Shown: positions 44,560-56,282 of the stretch, piece by piece | Layout: every line of letters starts with the position of its first letter | Numbering within the stretch: the first letter of the stretch is position 1 | Origin: Maratus speciosus | Taxonomy: Eukaryota; Arthropoda; Arachnida; Araneae; Salticidae | Assembly: GCA_963932465.1 (NCBI GenBank) | Contig: OZ010786.1 | Coordinates: 270,476,411-270,540,410 of the forward strand | DNA: 64,000 bases | Reading direction: 5' to 3' | Notes under the pieces: model-generated | The model's input: the letters and a program-made list of their open reading frames with translations, nothing else | What the model was told of the DNA's origin: nothing | The model's database searches: none | Translations under genes and position numbers: made by a program

Positions 44560-45210
44560 CGTGAAGAAAGAAAAGAATTTTTCTGTAATGAAACAAACAA
44601 AAGCAAGAAAAGTGACGAAATTATTGTAAATATTATATATTGCTTAAAATGAGGAAAATTGTCTTGAATAATGAATGAAATTATGGTAATCCATATAATA
44701 TTAAACACATTTTAAAAATTATAATTAATATTAAAAGAAGAAAAATGTCATAAAGTGTACATCTAAAATACATTAATTGAAATGAATGTTCTATTTAAAT
44801 AATTTTTTTTTCTTTTATAGATAAATAGAAATTGTGATGAGTAATTTACAATCGCTATCAACTAAAATGCCTTGAACTTTTCAAATATTGTATTCATAGA
44901 TCTAAACGGTGAAGAGGCATGCAACAAAAGTGGAAACTTTTCAAATATAAATATTTTTTCAAAACTCCCGAACAGCATACAATTTTGAATATCGAGTTTT
45001 AATAATCGTAATTTTCAGATTCTTGTCAATACTGAAAACAACTTTTAAAACATGTATGATGATTATCTCATAGAAACTTCTCAATTTGATTGCATTTTAT
45101 ATTGATTTTCAACACACATTTCTTAAAAAAGTCTTATTTCGTCCAAATGTAATTTTCTACTATATACAAGGCTACTTCAAATTCATTATACTTCAAATTC
45201 ATTTAAATAC
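44560..45210. other. AT-rich stretch, nothing recognised
   Basis: No gene or repeat recognised between the TA-flanked element and the SINE-like unit. Confidence 0.4.
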
Positions 45211-45211
45211 C

Positions 45212-45400
45212 ATTTTCGGAATGACCATCTGCTTGACTAGTTGCTGCTACTCGATAAGAGGTGACAGTTCGAATCCCAATTCTGGTATGGATATTTGTAA
45301 TTCGCCGGATTGCACATTAAACGGAGTTCTCAGTTTGTTAATCCCTGGCTATAAACGATGACTATAGTGCCTGTAATCCACCAACAGATTTTTAAATAAA
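45212..45400 (+). mobile_element. tRNA-derived SINE-like unit
   Basis: A-box-like TAGTTGCTGCTACTCG and B-box-like AGTTCGAATCC lie about 30 bp apart, followed by a GC-richer body (ATTCGCCGGATTGCACATTA, CCCTGGCTATAAACGATGAC). Other pol III-derived units in the window have the same layout. No duplication or tail was defined. An open frame spanning it is not a gene. Confidence 0.4.
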
Positions 45401-45840
45401 TGTATAAGGAAAACAAATTCTAGTGCCGATTTTACCTAGAATTTTCCTTATATGAAATTTGAACAATTTGTTACTGCTATATTAATGTATATTTCAATGT
45501 AATATTTTTTTCAGATTTCTTACAGTGATAATATTATAATCTATGACTAGACTGCTTACGGTATTTTCTAATTGCCGGCTCCTTTTTCACAATAAAGTGC
45601 TGGTTAATGTGTCATTCTCCCAAAAATGCACTATTCCAGTCCCACAGCATTTCACTTGAATATTTTTTAATTAATTTAGATTTTCTATTGATAATGAAAG
45701 AATACTATATGTGTTGGGTTCATACATTTTTTATAGATACTTTATTTAAGTATTGCGTGGCAGCGCGATACATATTTATTTCCAGTGTCACTTCTCAATT
45801 TTAATTTTAAACAGTAAAGCCTAAGGAGCTCATATTTTTT
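45401..45840. other. AT-rich spacer, nothing recognised
   Basis: Lies between the SINE-like unit and repeat copy B. No features recognised. Confidence 0.4.
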
Positions 45841-46949
45841 TCATTTTACTTGCTCATCATACGTAGCATAGGGTAAGTCTTGTAAACGTTTTAAAAATCA
45901 AAAAAAGAAATTGACGGATTTACACGTTTCAGACACTACAGATTCCGAAAAACATATTTTTAGAAAAAAAATTGTCCGTCCGTCTATATGTGTGTGTGTC
46001 TGTAATCTCTTGAACAAATTGAGATAGAGACTTAAAATTCGGTGTATACTTAGGGAGTAATAATGGAAAGAAGCCTATTGAATATCAGTAACCTCGATTC
46101 ACCGGAACTATTGTTTTCGGACTCTTGAAATATTCGTTCTGATAAAAGGTATACAAAAATTTTCGAAATTGATTATTTGAAGGAGTGAATATAAAAGACA
46201 ATAAAAAAACATAAATTTTGCATCATGAATGAACTCGATCGGATAATTAGTTGCGAGATATTTGTAATTCTATTTTTCACACTCCTCGATTTTTCACTAC
46301 CCTGCATTTCATTCAAATTTCAATTCAAAGATATATTTTAATTGGAAATGACACGCTTAATCCGACTCAGTTAACTGTTAGTTAATAGGATTATATTTTT
46401 TTGAGTTATGAGGATGTTTCTTTTACGCAGTTCGGGACCATTTTATTATCCCGCCGACCAAAAAACTATCGCCAAACTATAAGATTAAATGCCAATAATG
46501 GCTTATCGTAAATGTCAAGCATTTAATGCCTCTTCATACCTATAAGGGAGTTACCGTAGGGGGGGACACAGTTCTGTCGCCAAAAACCGCTAAGTTCGTC
46601 GCAAACTTGGCGATATATCGCCAAATTTGACGGCCAAAATAAGTCGCCAAAAGTGACGCCAACTTAGCGATATCTCTAATATTTTGCCAAATTCCCATAG
46701 ACTTCCATTGTAAACCTATCGGGATTACTTGCTTACAGAAAATAACAAATTGAGATATTTTAATGCAACAAAAATAATATTAGCTTAAGAGGTTATATTA
46801 ATTATATTTAAGGGGATCCAAATAAATTAAATTATAAATAAAAGTAACATGGTACAATGCTTAGCAAATATCACATGTTTTATTTTCATATTTTATATTA
46901 TCTATATCCATGATGGGTAAGTATTACGGTGGCCCCCAACGACTAGTTT
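45841..46949 (+). repeat. Dispersed repeat family A/B, copy B (empty site for the MITE)
   Basis: It is collinear with 3512-4816 throughout and ends at GGCCCCCAACGACTAGTTT. It lacks the 197-bp MITE and keeps a single TTAATTAT at 46,798-46,805. The GCCAAATTTG-rich block at about 46,570-46,690 is longer than in copy A. Confidence 0.8.
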
Positions 46950-47288
46950 TTCTTCCCACCGTTTTTCCCTGATACCACATTTTTTTAATTCTTTGCTAAT
47001 TCTAATAATATTATAAATTTAACGTGTGAAAATGCTTGCATGATGTCAGGGTCAAAAGGATGATAAAATGCAATTGCACATGGGTGAATTATAACCCAGA
47101 GAATAACATGGGCTGATTTTTATTTATTCAAATATTTTTTCTTAATATTTCTAATTTTCGCTTTTTTCATTGATTTTTCCAATAAAATGTAACGTATTTT
47201 CTTCATTGTTGTAAATAATTCAAAAGCCATAATAATAGTTTGTCTATTTTCAGTTGCATGATTTTTACGTGAAAAATGAAACTGAAAT

Positions 47289-47325
<37 letters not shown>

Positions 47326-47822
47326 ATTAAAAGAAGATGAATATGGCGTCATGGTGGAAATAAAAATGACATTTTCAAACCGATTTTTTACGTTCAGATT
47401 GAAAGTTTTTAATCCAAGCTACAGCCACCTGCATTACTGCACTGGTGAAACATTTTGAATTATATGCATCACAAAATGTGATGCAATACCGCACAAATCA
47501 AAGCCTGATGGTGTACACTCCATTAATTTTGAAATGTGTTTGTCAAATGCAGTAGTTATTAAAAACTTGACATATTAAACAAAAACCTATTTTGCAGAAA
47601 AAAAAAAGTATTTCCTACATTGTTTAAGGGGGGTGGGGGGGGGGGGTGTCCCTTTAGAAATTAAAAAAAAATGATTTTCTTTCTTTCTTTTTTGTCATAT
47701 TTCAAAAATATAATATCTCGAGAATATATTGGCAAGAGGAAAAATCAAAATTTTCAATATTAACAGAGTTATCCCACTTTTAGTCGAACACGCTAGAGCC
47801 CGCATGTTGTGCTAGCGAAGAT
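46950..47822. other. AT-rich stretch with homopolymers
   Basis: It contains a poly-T run at about 47,287-47,322 and a G-rich run at 47,627-47,648. Sequence around 47,265-47,370 (ACGTGAAAAATG...AAGAATTAAAAG...GGCGTCAT) loosely resembles the duplicated unit at 50,440-50,605. Confidence 0.45.
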
Positions 47823-47827
47823 TAAGC

Positions 47828-48045
47828 AAAGATCTTCCTCCCTTACTTAATCAAAAACTCCAAGAGCATATCCTACCAATTTACCAAGATTTATCTAGAG
47901 ATGACTTACTTCAAAGATGCTTGGGTGGCCATACCCAGAACACTAACTTATTTGTTACAAATTTTTAACGTTAAATGTAGAACGAATTGAATGAAATATC
48001 TTAATATCTGTCCCTTCTCGGGCCTAAACAATGTAGTAAATAAAT
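47828..48045 (+). pseudogene. Fragment of an unnamed conserved invertebrate protein
   Basis: One frame gives KLQEHILPIYQDLSRDDLLQ and RCLGGHTQN. After an ~36-bp non-matching stretch and a stop, NELNEIS and SLLGPKQCSK follow. LPIYxDLSxxDLLxRCLxGxTQNxNES is a pattern I associate with an uncharacterised protein family repeated in arthropod genomes and probably linked to mobile elements. The domain name and function are not known to me. It is only about 70 codons and is broken. Confidence 0.35.
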
Positions 48046-49364
48046 TTTGTTTTTTTAATTTGTTCTACAAATTGGGTTTTTGTTTAATATTTTTTGTTTC
48101 TAAGTTCACAGTATGTGAGATCTTACCTCCGTGCCATGTCCCAAAACCAATGATACTAAGGAAAATGCTTGATTACGTATTTAATTTAAAAAATAAAAAC
48201 GTAGTTAAATAGTTATTGTTGTAGCTACGACTATCTCAAGAGCTAAGTAATTTATGATAGTTAGTTACTTTCTTTGTGTTTTTTTTTTTTTTGTTTTCTG
48301 AGTATGGAAAGTAGTGTCATACAAATTCTCACCTCCATGTCCAAACATTAAGTTGCATTTTTGGTTAACAAATTAAACATTTATCATCACATTCTGTTTC
48401 CCATGATGCTAAAGTTAGCCATTATGTTTGCTGATGTTAAATTATAAGAAACTTGTTTTTTTATCCAGGTTTTAGATTTTGTTATAAAAACGCAACCATG
48501 GTTATTGCGGATTCTCCCATACGTGAATTGTAATTCCAAGTGACTAAATTAACACTAAGATATATGCTTATATATTGTTTATGTAATTATATCAGCAGAT
48601 GTTGATTTAAAGAACAAAGATATTTTTTCCCAAAATATACATATCTAAATAAATTGTTAAAAGACTTATATGAACTTTCTCAGCAAAATTTTTACTCTTT
48701 GATGCTTTTTATTTATTTATTTATTTTAACAGGAAGAAAAATATAATTTATACTAAAAACACAGAAGCTGTATTTAAAATAAAAAGTCATATTTATGCTT
48801 AAAATCCCAGATATAAAACATATTTCTGCAGATAACGAATTATTTCAATGAAATAAATATCTTATATTTTTTAACAAAATAGATAATGCTTGCTATAGTT
48901 GTAAAGAAATCAGTGACGCACGTAAATTTAACAATGAGGATACAGATTTGTAGATTGTGTTGTTTTCTGGTTTTTAAGTTGCACTTTCAACATTGTTGTT
49001 ATTCCTTTCTTAAATTATTTATTTTCTTTGCTGTCAACGAAATCCATTTAATACTTGAAAATGTACTTCCATACCATTATTAAAAAAACCTCCATTATGA
49101 TTTTTAGAAGCGGGATAATTTAACTAGAAAGTAAATGGTAAATAACGTTATTTCTTCATGTAAAATATGTTAAATGATGCAGACATTAAAAATTTGAATA
49201 TACATGATAAAAAATTTGAAAAATAGGTGAAATCGGTTTGTTTTAACTTTTTCACACTACATAGCTTTTTTTTCTTTATCAAGATAAACAAGTTAGAAAT
49301 TGCTCGTAAAACATGGCAAATGCGGTGCGTTCGTACTATAACTAGTTTTATAAATATTTTTTGC
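48046..49364. other. AT-rich stretch, nothing recognised
   Basis: No supportable gene. Short open frames here are AT-driven. Confidence 0.4.
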
Positions 49365-49850
49365 ACCGCATATTGTACTGAACCTATATTTTAGTGCACT
49401 TCATAAGTGCATATCAATTTCAATCTGTTCGAAAGGCAGTAACATCATTAAAATGCACTTGCAATAATTTTTTCCCATTGACCGTAATGTAACAGAAAAC
49501 TTTTGACACTCCCTGTAATTAAACTATACATCCGATTTTCATAAAATTTAAAATGACTCGACAAAATTTTGAAACAATTATATATTTAAAATTTCAGACC
49601 ATTCGGAAGTCTGTAACATCATTAAAATGCACTTGAAATATTTTTTTCCCATTGACCATAATGTAACGCAAAAGTTTTGATTGTCCCTGTAATTAAACTA
49701 TACACCCGATCTTCATAAAATAAGAAATGACTCGACAAAATTCTGAAACAATTATATACTTAAAATTTCAGACCATTCGATTGGGTAGTTTTTGCTCTGT
49801 TATATGCGAACAGACTGACTGAACGACGACTATAAGTGCTACGTATTTGT
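49365..49850 (-). repeat. Family C repeat, partial copy C3
   Basis: Blocks TTTTAGTGCACTTCATAA, TTTTTTCCCATTGACCGTAA and TGTCCCTGTAATTAAACTAT match C1 and C2. Within C3 the ~195-bp segment carrying them is duplicated (about 49,430-49,600 and 49,625-49,790). It ends with GCGAACAGACTGACTGAACG, the diverged GACGGACAGAC head in reverse orientation. Confidence 0.7.
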
Positions 49851-51069
49851 ATAATTACGAACGCATCTAAAAAATAGCCTTAAAATTTTAATACGCAAAA
49901 AATATAAATCTTTTTTTCATCTGCAATTTTCAATGAAAAATTACGGATCTTGGTTTCAGTTTTGCATAGCTCTTAGTGTTATTCCCTTGTTTTAGGTAGA
50001 TTTCGTAAGAAATACTATGTATTGCAGTCGTTACCATTGGGCGACTTTTGAAAAATTCCTTCATAACTCTTCATTATAGGACCCCAGGAACCCAAAACCA
50101 CGCCCACCTAAAAAGTTTACATATATATATATGTATGTATGTACTAAATTTTGTCGGCACGATAAAAGTCGCAATTATGCACGGATCGCCTTCAAACTCG
50201 CCAACAACTTTGAGATGGCTAATATCTCGGCGGTTATTGAAAATGGGCAAAATCGGCCCAAGGGAATGGAAATGGGGAGGATTAATATTTTTGAATACCG
50301 TCTTAACATGGTTCTGATAAAACTAGCTCTTGCACAACAATGACAGGAAAAAATAAATAATTTTCATTATAGCAGTTGCCAACAATTTTTTAAAAAGCAA
50401 TAAAATTCTCACCACAACAATTGCTTTTGTATTTCAAGATTTTCACGTGAAAATCTAAATTAAATAGTTTGATGAATTGAAAACAAGTTCAATATTACGT
50501 CATAAGTTTCCTAGAGCAAAATTTCCGCATGAAAACTCAAAATGAAATAAATAGTTTGAAGAATTAAAATATATATATATATATATATATTATTGCGTCA
50601 TATTGGAAATATAATGAATCTCAGCAGGTGAATATGTAACGTCATGTGAGTTTGAAGAAACGTATTAAAACAGGATAAAAACGCGACTATGGAAATATTA
50701 ACATATTTTAACACTTTAAGGTTCTCTGAATTTTTCGTATCCATTTTTAAACCTATTCCATGTACATGCGTGTGTGTATTCGTGTATATTAGAATTTTCA
50801 CAAAATGTTTAGCTTCCTAGAGCTCATTCTTAGTGAAGAAACCGTGTTTATTTCTAATCTTGATTTATGTTTTGTTGGTGAATTTAGTACTTAACTTCGA
50901 AATCTACCTCCGCCTGTAGGCCGAGCCAGCAGGGATTTTTTTAATTGTTGTAAATAGTACTTATTCGAGACAGTTAGTTGCGTGTTTTTAATTATCTAAA
51001 TAACCATAGTAAACAAATACATGTGAAAGAAGATTATTATATAGAAAGTAGAAAGTAGATTAGGTTACC
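49851..51069. other. AT-rich region with a short imperfect duplication
   Basis: Two units, TTAAATAGTTTGATGAATTG and ATAAATAGTTTGAAGAATTA, each followed by an ATTACGTCATA/ATTGCGTCATA block, lie at about 50,440-50,605, the second with a (TA)n tract. About 50,045-50,330 is GC-richer and may be part of an unknown dispersed repeat. Confidence 0.4.
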
Positions 51070-52305
51070 CTCTACTGATAAAAACAAGAAAATTCATGCG
51101 TTAAGCATAGATTATGAAATACTTTCCACCACTTCCTGAATGTTTTAACAAAACCTCATTATTTAGGGAAATAAGGTAAATAAGATAACAAAGTAAACAT
51201 TTTAGAAAACGCATAAAACATTTGAAAAACTGATTTCAGTAGTTACTGTCCATAGCCAAATACGTATTTTAATTCTTTTGAACAGCCCTGTATTTGATCT
51301 GTAGTTTGATATGTATACTATATAATGGGAAAATTTAGTTTAGCAAGAAAATGCATAACAGGTTGGAATTCATCTGTCAGCAAATTATACTAATAGATGA
51401 AAACATACTTGAATATTTTTGTACAGCCCTGCAGTTTACTTAGTACTTTTATTACATGCCCCTAATTAGCTAAAATTTAATTCAAAAACTCTCATAAAAC
51501 TACTGAAATGACATTTCCAGCCATTATCACCCATAGAAGGTCATGTATCCAACTCTTTGCGTGGCCCTGTATATCACTTTATCTATATCCTACAAATATT
51601 TCATAGTAAACTAAATTCAGTTTAGTGTAACAATGCATAACTCCTTTAAAACCCACATTTAAGCAATTTATGCTCATACTCAGTAACCTTTATGAATTCT
51701 GTAGCCCTGTATATGAATTATAGCATTTATACACACTTTATAGTATGCATAAATATAGTGGAAAGAGCGCATACCATAATTAAAACTGCATTTCGAGCAA
51801 TCATTACTAACGTACAGTAATTCGGATACTATATAGTATCTGAAATCTTCTCAAATACACTGCAAACAATTCCCCCTATGACATTATGAACGGAATTCTT
51901 TTGTGTGGCCCTGTAAATGAACAATAACTATTCTTTGCACCGCATATTCAACAGAATGCATATTTTAGTGGACTTCATAAATGAATATCAATTTTACTAT
52001 GTTTGAAAGAGTGTAACACCATTAAAAATCATTTGAAACGATTTTTTCCCATTGGCCGTAATGTAACGGAAAACTTTTGATTGTCCCGGTATATGAACTA
52101 AACATGTTAGAAACTTCATTTGAAATAGGAAAAGTACTGTAGTTGAGGTCACTAACATCCAAAAATTTCAAAACGATCTGAGCATATTTACGAGAGTTAG
52201 AATGTGGAAAGACGGACAGACAAATCGAAGTCATAAACACATTTCAACTTTGTTGGAAAGTGTTAAAAACATGATTTTCTTTAATTGTTCGCTTAAATAT
52301 TACTA
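51070..52305 (-). repeat. Family C repeat, copy C2
   Basis: It is collinear with C1 without the 1.88 kb insertion, with the same CCTGTATNTGA-marked units. It ends with AAAGACGGACAGACAAATCG near 52,208-52,228, the head microsatellite in reverse orientation. Confidence 0.75.
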
Positions 52306-53061
52306 TTAATTAATCGCAATTACAGAGTGTGTGTGTACATACACTTTCTATTCAAATTTAATAAGCCATAAATATGAAATAACAAATTATTCTATAAAAC
52401 CAAATGTAGAACTCTACGTATCGAACTGGCAACTGAAGGTTTAGGGCATCAGAGAGGAGTTAAAAATTTTGAATGATTGGACTGCCATTACGTAGAGAAA
52501 ATCTAGCATAAAGGTAATAAAATAATTATTATATGAAAAACAAAAATACAACAAAAGAAACTGATATTTTTAAAAAACTATATACGAACCCAAATACTGC
52601 AATGCTAAAAATGATATATATATATATATATATTCAAAACATTGCAGAACAATAACATTTTTGCAATTTTAAAAATTTTCATGCTATAAATTTGTCTGAA
52701 ACAGATGCAAGTTTTCTAAGTTTAAGACAGAATTAGTAAAACATGTTTTGCCGCGAAAATTAAATGTTTTTCTACTTTTATTGCAAATATTTTTTCTGCG
52801 TATTTTACAGTATCTTGCCACTTCTAATCGTAAAAGAAAACATAATATGGTGGATAAGAAGTACTTGTTTACTTCTACTAATTGTTCATAACTCAATTTT
52901 TCTGTAATGAGTGAATTTTATAAAAAAAAATTATTTATAGACGTCAGTGTGTAAAAGCTTATAAATAACGTCATCTTTTGTATAAATATCTGATAAGTCA
53001 TGTAAACAGAGACACCACCCAGCCTATGTAACAATAATTAATGTTTACTGTTTTATTTTTA
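52306..53061. other. AT-rich stretch, nothing recognised
   Basis: A (TA)n tract lies at about 52,614-52,632. No gene or long repeat recognised. Confidence 0.4.
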
Positions 53062-53600
53062 TCCGACTGCAAAGAAGGGTTATGTGTTTCACGCGTATCT
53101 GGGTATGTGGATTTCTTTATACACTCGAAACATCCCAACGGCTGGATGGATTTTAATGAATGAGGTCTCTACCGATTCGTCTTAACCGTCCGATGGTTAT
53201 AGGCTAGGTTTTGTTTTTATAAATTCAAAATGGCGGCCGTAAAATACAAAATGGCGGTAGAGACGAAAAAAAAATTTACGCACCATATTGAGTGGCATGT
53301 CATTGGATAGGTCTTTCAAAATGAAGACGATGTTTCATTGACTATTTTACAGTCAGACGCTCCGTTTAAAAATTACAACCTGGAAGTTGTGTAGGTAGGA
53401 TCCCTAGCTTTACTGCAACTCTAACCATCATAGACATTTATAGGTCTTATGAAAACTGTGTTTGTAGATAGGAACTAACAATTAAACACAACTTAAAAAG
53501 TCATCAATACAAGTAAATAAAAAAAGTAGGCAAGTAATGTAAAAACTAGTTTCACATTGAAGAAAAATAATTAATTAGTTCGCTTTTTACGCAGTCGGGT
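53062..53600. mobile_element. Short dispersed element with CCGACTGC inverted ends
   Basis: Left end ATCCGACTGCAAAGAAGGG; right end in reverse complement ACCCGACTGCGTAAAAAGC. The interior contains GGGTTATGTGTTTCACGCG, CGGCTGGATGGATTTTAATG and two AAAATGGCGG boxes. It is non-coding and flanked by T runs. Internal sequence of this style is common in arthropod MITE-like repeats; the class is not determined. Confidence 0.45.
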
Positions 53601-53748
53601 TTTTTGATTTTCGAAATTTGATGTATTTTTTTATCGATAGTGTTTGATTTTTATCTCAATAGACGGCAATATTTGTCATGTTTTATTTTATTTGAATTTT
53701 GAAATTGCTAAATATGACCTGTAACTGCGAGAGTTCTTTTTTAGTATA

Positions 53749-54370
53749 CAGGGTGCAATATGTTATCTATTGCCGATCTTTAATTTCTCAACCGTTGGTT
53801 GTAGACATATAGTTCCAATTAGAAAAACGTTTCAAATGAGGTAAATATTCATGTTGTGGTATTATTTAAAGTAAAAAATCAATTAAAAATAATTACGAAA
53901 TCTAACTTTTTATTTGGTCCCCCAGTCCGTATAGTTATATTTAGTAAAAGTTTACACATATCATAACAGATATAGTACGAAAAGTTTGACATCTGTACTA
54001 CAAAAATTGCACAGTTATTAAATTTCAAAGTTTGAGATTTTTGCACATGATTTTGTCTTTCATTGAGGGATCAATTAAAAGATGAATTAAAGTAATTTGA
54101 GATCAAAATCAGGGTATAATGTACTTTTTACGGTGAAATCACCTTTAACAGGTATTGTCAAATCGGGGTATCACCAAAGAAGGTTATTTTATCTAAAAAT
54201 TTGAGCTGACTTTTAGGGGCCGCATACAAAGCGAAGAATGAAATATTGAAATTAAATAGAAAAATAAATATAAATTTATTATAATATCAGAAAACTGCCT
54301 ACTATAAAAATTAATACATAAAACGCCGTAATGTACTAGAGATACTGCTCAAAGTGTTCTCCATTGGTGG
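53749..54370. repeat. Left long terminal inverted repeat (maT-like element)
   Basis: It is inverted with respect to 55,651-56,280. Landmarks are CTATTGCCGATCTTTAATTT, TTTGCACATGATTTTGTCTT and AGATACTGCTCAAAGTGTTC, all mirrored at the right end. Confidence 0.9.
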
Positions 54371-54699
54371 AAATGCGCAATTTCATCTAAAAATTTCAGC
54401 TAACTTTTATGGGTCGAACAAACGTCAAACAAGGAATCGACATCCAGGAATCATCAAGGAATCGACATCCGGGAAATAAAACATACTTACTAAAGACTAG
54501 ATAAATGACAGCGGAATGCAAATGACCAGACGAGCTATAAAGAGCATGAAAATTGGTATTATGCAAATTACAATAGTACCGCAGGGACACACCTTCGGGA
54601 TAAAACACGAGCCATCTACCAGTGGACATGCTAGTCAGCGTTGAGATCGTGATCATAAGCTACGCATACATGCAATGTACCGAAATGATAATTATTTAT

Positions 54700-55600
54700 G
54701 GTGAATTTCAAAGGAATGCCAGATGAGCTGCGAGTGTTTATTCAGAACGTTTTGCTAAGGATCTACATCCAACGCATGAAACTATAACTGATGCATTGCA
54801 CAGTCTTATAGAGATCGGCTCTGTTTCACCACGACTCAAAACAAGTAGATGGGCAAGGTGTAATGTTCGAGTGACACCGGGGGAGGTGCTAGCATTCGTC
54901 TTTTTAATTCCACAACTGAGCACAGCGGAAATAAGCGAGGCATGGGGTCAGCATGTCTGGTATTTGTTACATGCACATGATGCGCATTCATACCATCCGA
55001 CACTAGTGAAAGCATTGACGCTGGATGACCATGCAGAACGATTTGATTATTGTAATTTTATGCTCAATACCTTAGAGGAAAATCCGCCATTCCTTTGTCA
55101 CGTTATGTGGGCAGATGAGTCAATGTTTACATGGGATGGCATTGTAAAAGTGCACAATGTGTATTACTGGCGTCTAGAAAACCTCCACATCGTCTGCACA
55201 GTATGACGCGTGTGGTGCGGTATATGGGGAACCCAGATTATTGGACCCATCTTCTACGATGGGACCCTAACGCGCGATCGTTACCTGCATCTGATACAAA
55301 AGACATACATGACTGGTATAAGAGCTGTCTCTCCGACATGCATGCCAGTTTCAACATGATGGAGCCCTCTCCGCATAAAACATCAAACGTCTGGGCGTAT
55401 CTGGCCACCGAATTCGGTCAACAGATCCTTGGATATCGTGGTCCGGTAGAGTAGCCACCGCGTTCGCCGGACTTTACTCCCATGAACTTCAAGCTCTTGG
55501 GTTACATCAAGGCATAGTTCTATGTGACTCAGACTACTTCTCTGGTTTACCTGAAGCAGCGCATCATTCTTGATTGTCACACAGTTTGCACACCTGCTAT
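54700..55600 (+). pseudogene. Mariner-related transposase, frameshifted
   Basis: Frames in order: a helix-turn-helix remnant ERFAKDLHPTHETITDALHS and LIEIGSVSP; then HSYHPTLVKALTLDDHAERF and DYCNFMLNTLEENPPF; VMWADESMFTWDGIVKVHNV (first catalytic Asp); QFQHDGA (second Asp region, in a shifted frame); TSNVWAYLATEFGQQILGYR and PPRSPDFTPMNF (third acidic residue as Asp). About 37 residues separate the second and third acids, which suggests DD37D (maT); frameshifts make the count approximate. At least three frame changes and several stops are present. Confidence 0.75.
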
Positions 55601-55650
55601 ACTCTAACGTGCCCAGGTCTCAGTACTGTCCCGCATTCAATTGTACATTT

Positions 55651-56280
55651 GCTACCAATGGAGTACAGTTTGAGCAGTATCTCTAGTAGATTCCGGAATT
55701 TGATGTATTCATTTTTTATAATAGACCGTTTTCTGATATTATAATAAATTTATATTTATTTTTCTGTTTAATTTCAATATTTCATTCTTCGCTTTGTGTA
55801 CGTCCCCTTAAAGTCAGCTCAGATTTTTAGATGAAATAACCCTCTTTGGTAATAAAATGAAATTAGTATATTGGTGATTAAATAAAATTGGTCCGCCGTA
55901 AAAAGGACACTGAACCCTGATTTTGATTTCGAATTACTTTAATTCATCTTTTAACTGATCCCTCAATGAAAGACAAAATCATGTGCAAAAATCTCAAACT
56001 TTGAAATTTAATAACTGTGTCAATTTTTGTAGTACAGACGTCAAACTTTTTGTGTTGTATCCGTTATGATATGTGTAAACTTTTACTAAATATAAATAAA
56101 GACTGGGGGATAGTAAAAAAAGTTAGATTTCGTAATTTTCATAAAATTGATTTTTTGCTTTAAATAATGCCATAAAGTGAATATTTACCTCATTTAAAAC
56201 GTTTTTGTAATTGAAAATATATGTCTACGATCAACGGTGGAGAAATTAAAGGTCGGCAATAGATAACATATGTATCCCTG
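55651..56280. repeat. Right long terminal inverted repeat (maT-like element)
   Basis: The inverse of the left repeat with scattered substitutions and small indels. It ends ATAACATATGTATCCCTG before TA. Confidence 0.9.
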
Positions 56281-56282
56281 TA

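Larger units (their letters stand above)
53749..56280 (+). mobile_element. 2.53 kb mariner-related element (maT-like) with ~0.62 kb inverted repeats
   Basis: Terminal inverted repeats at 53,749-54,370 and 55,651-56,280 enclose a decayed plus-strand transposase. Termini: CAGGGTGCAATATGTTATC and, in reverse complement, CAGGGATACATATGTTATC. TA flanks both sides (53,747-53,748; 56,281-56,282). IS630/Tc1/mariner membership follows from the TA and the DDE-type motifs. The repeats are unusually long for mariner. Confidence 0.85.

Noticed and set aside
45086..45361. 91-codon plus-strand open frame
   Set aside because: It spans a tRNA-derived SINE-like unit and AT-rich flank; no protein features.
47287..47648. 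Poly-T and poly-G runs as regulatory elements
   Set aside because: Simple homopolymers, common across the window; their lengths may also be assembly-sensitive.
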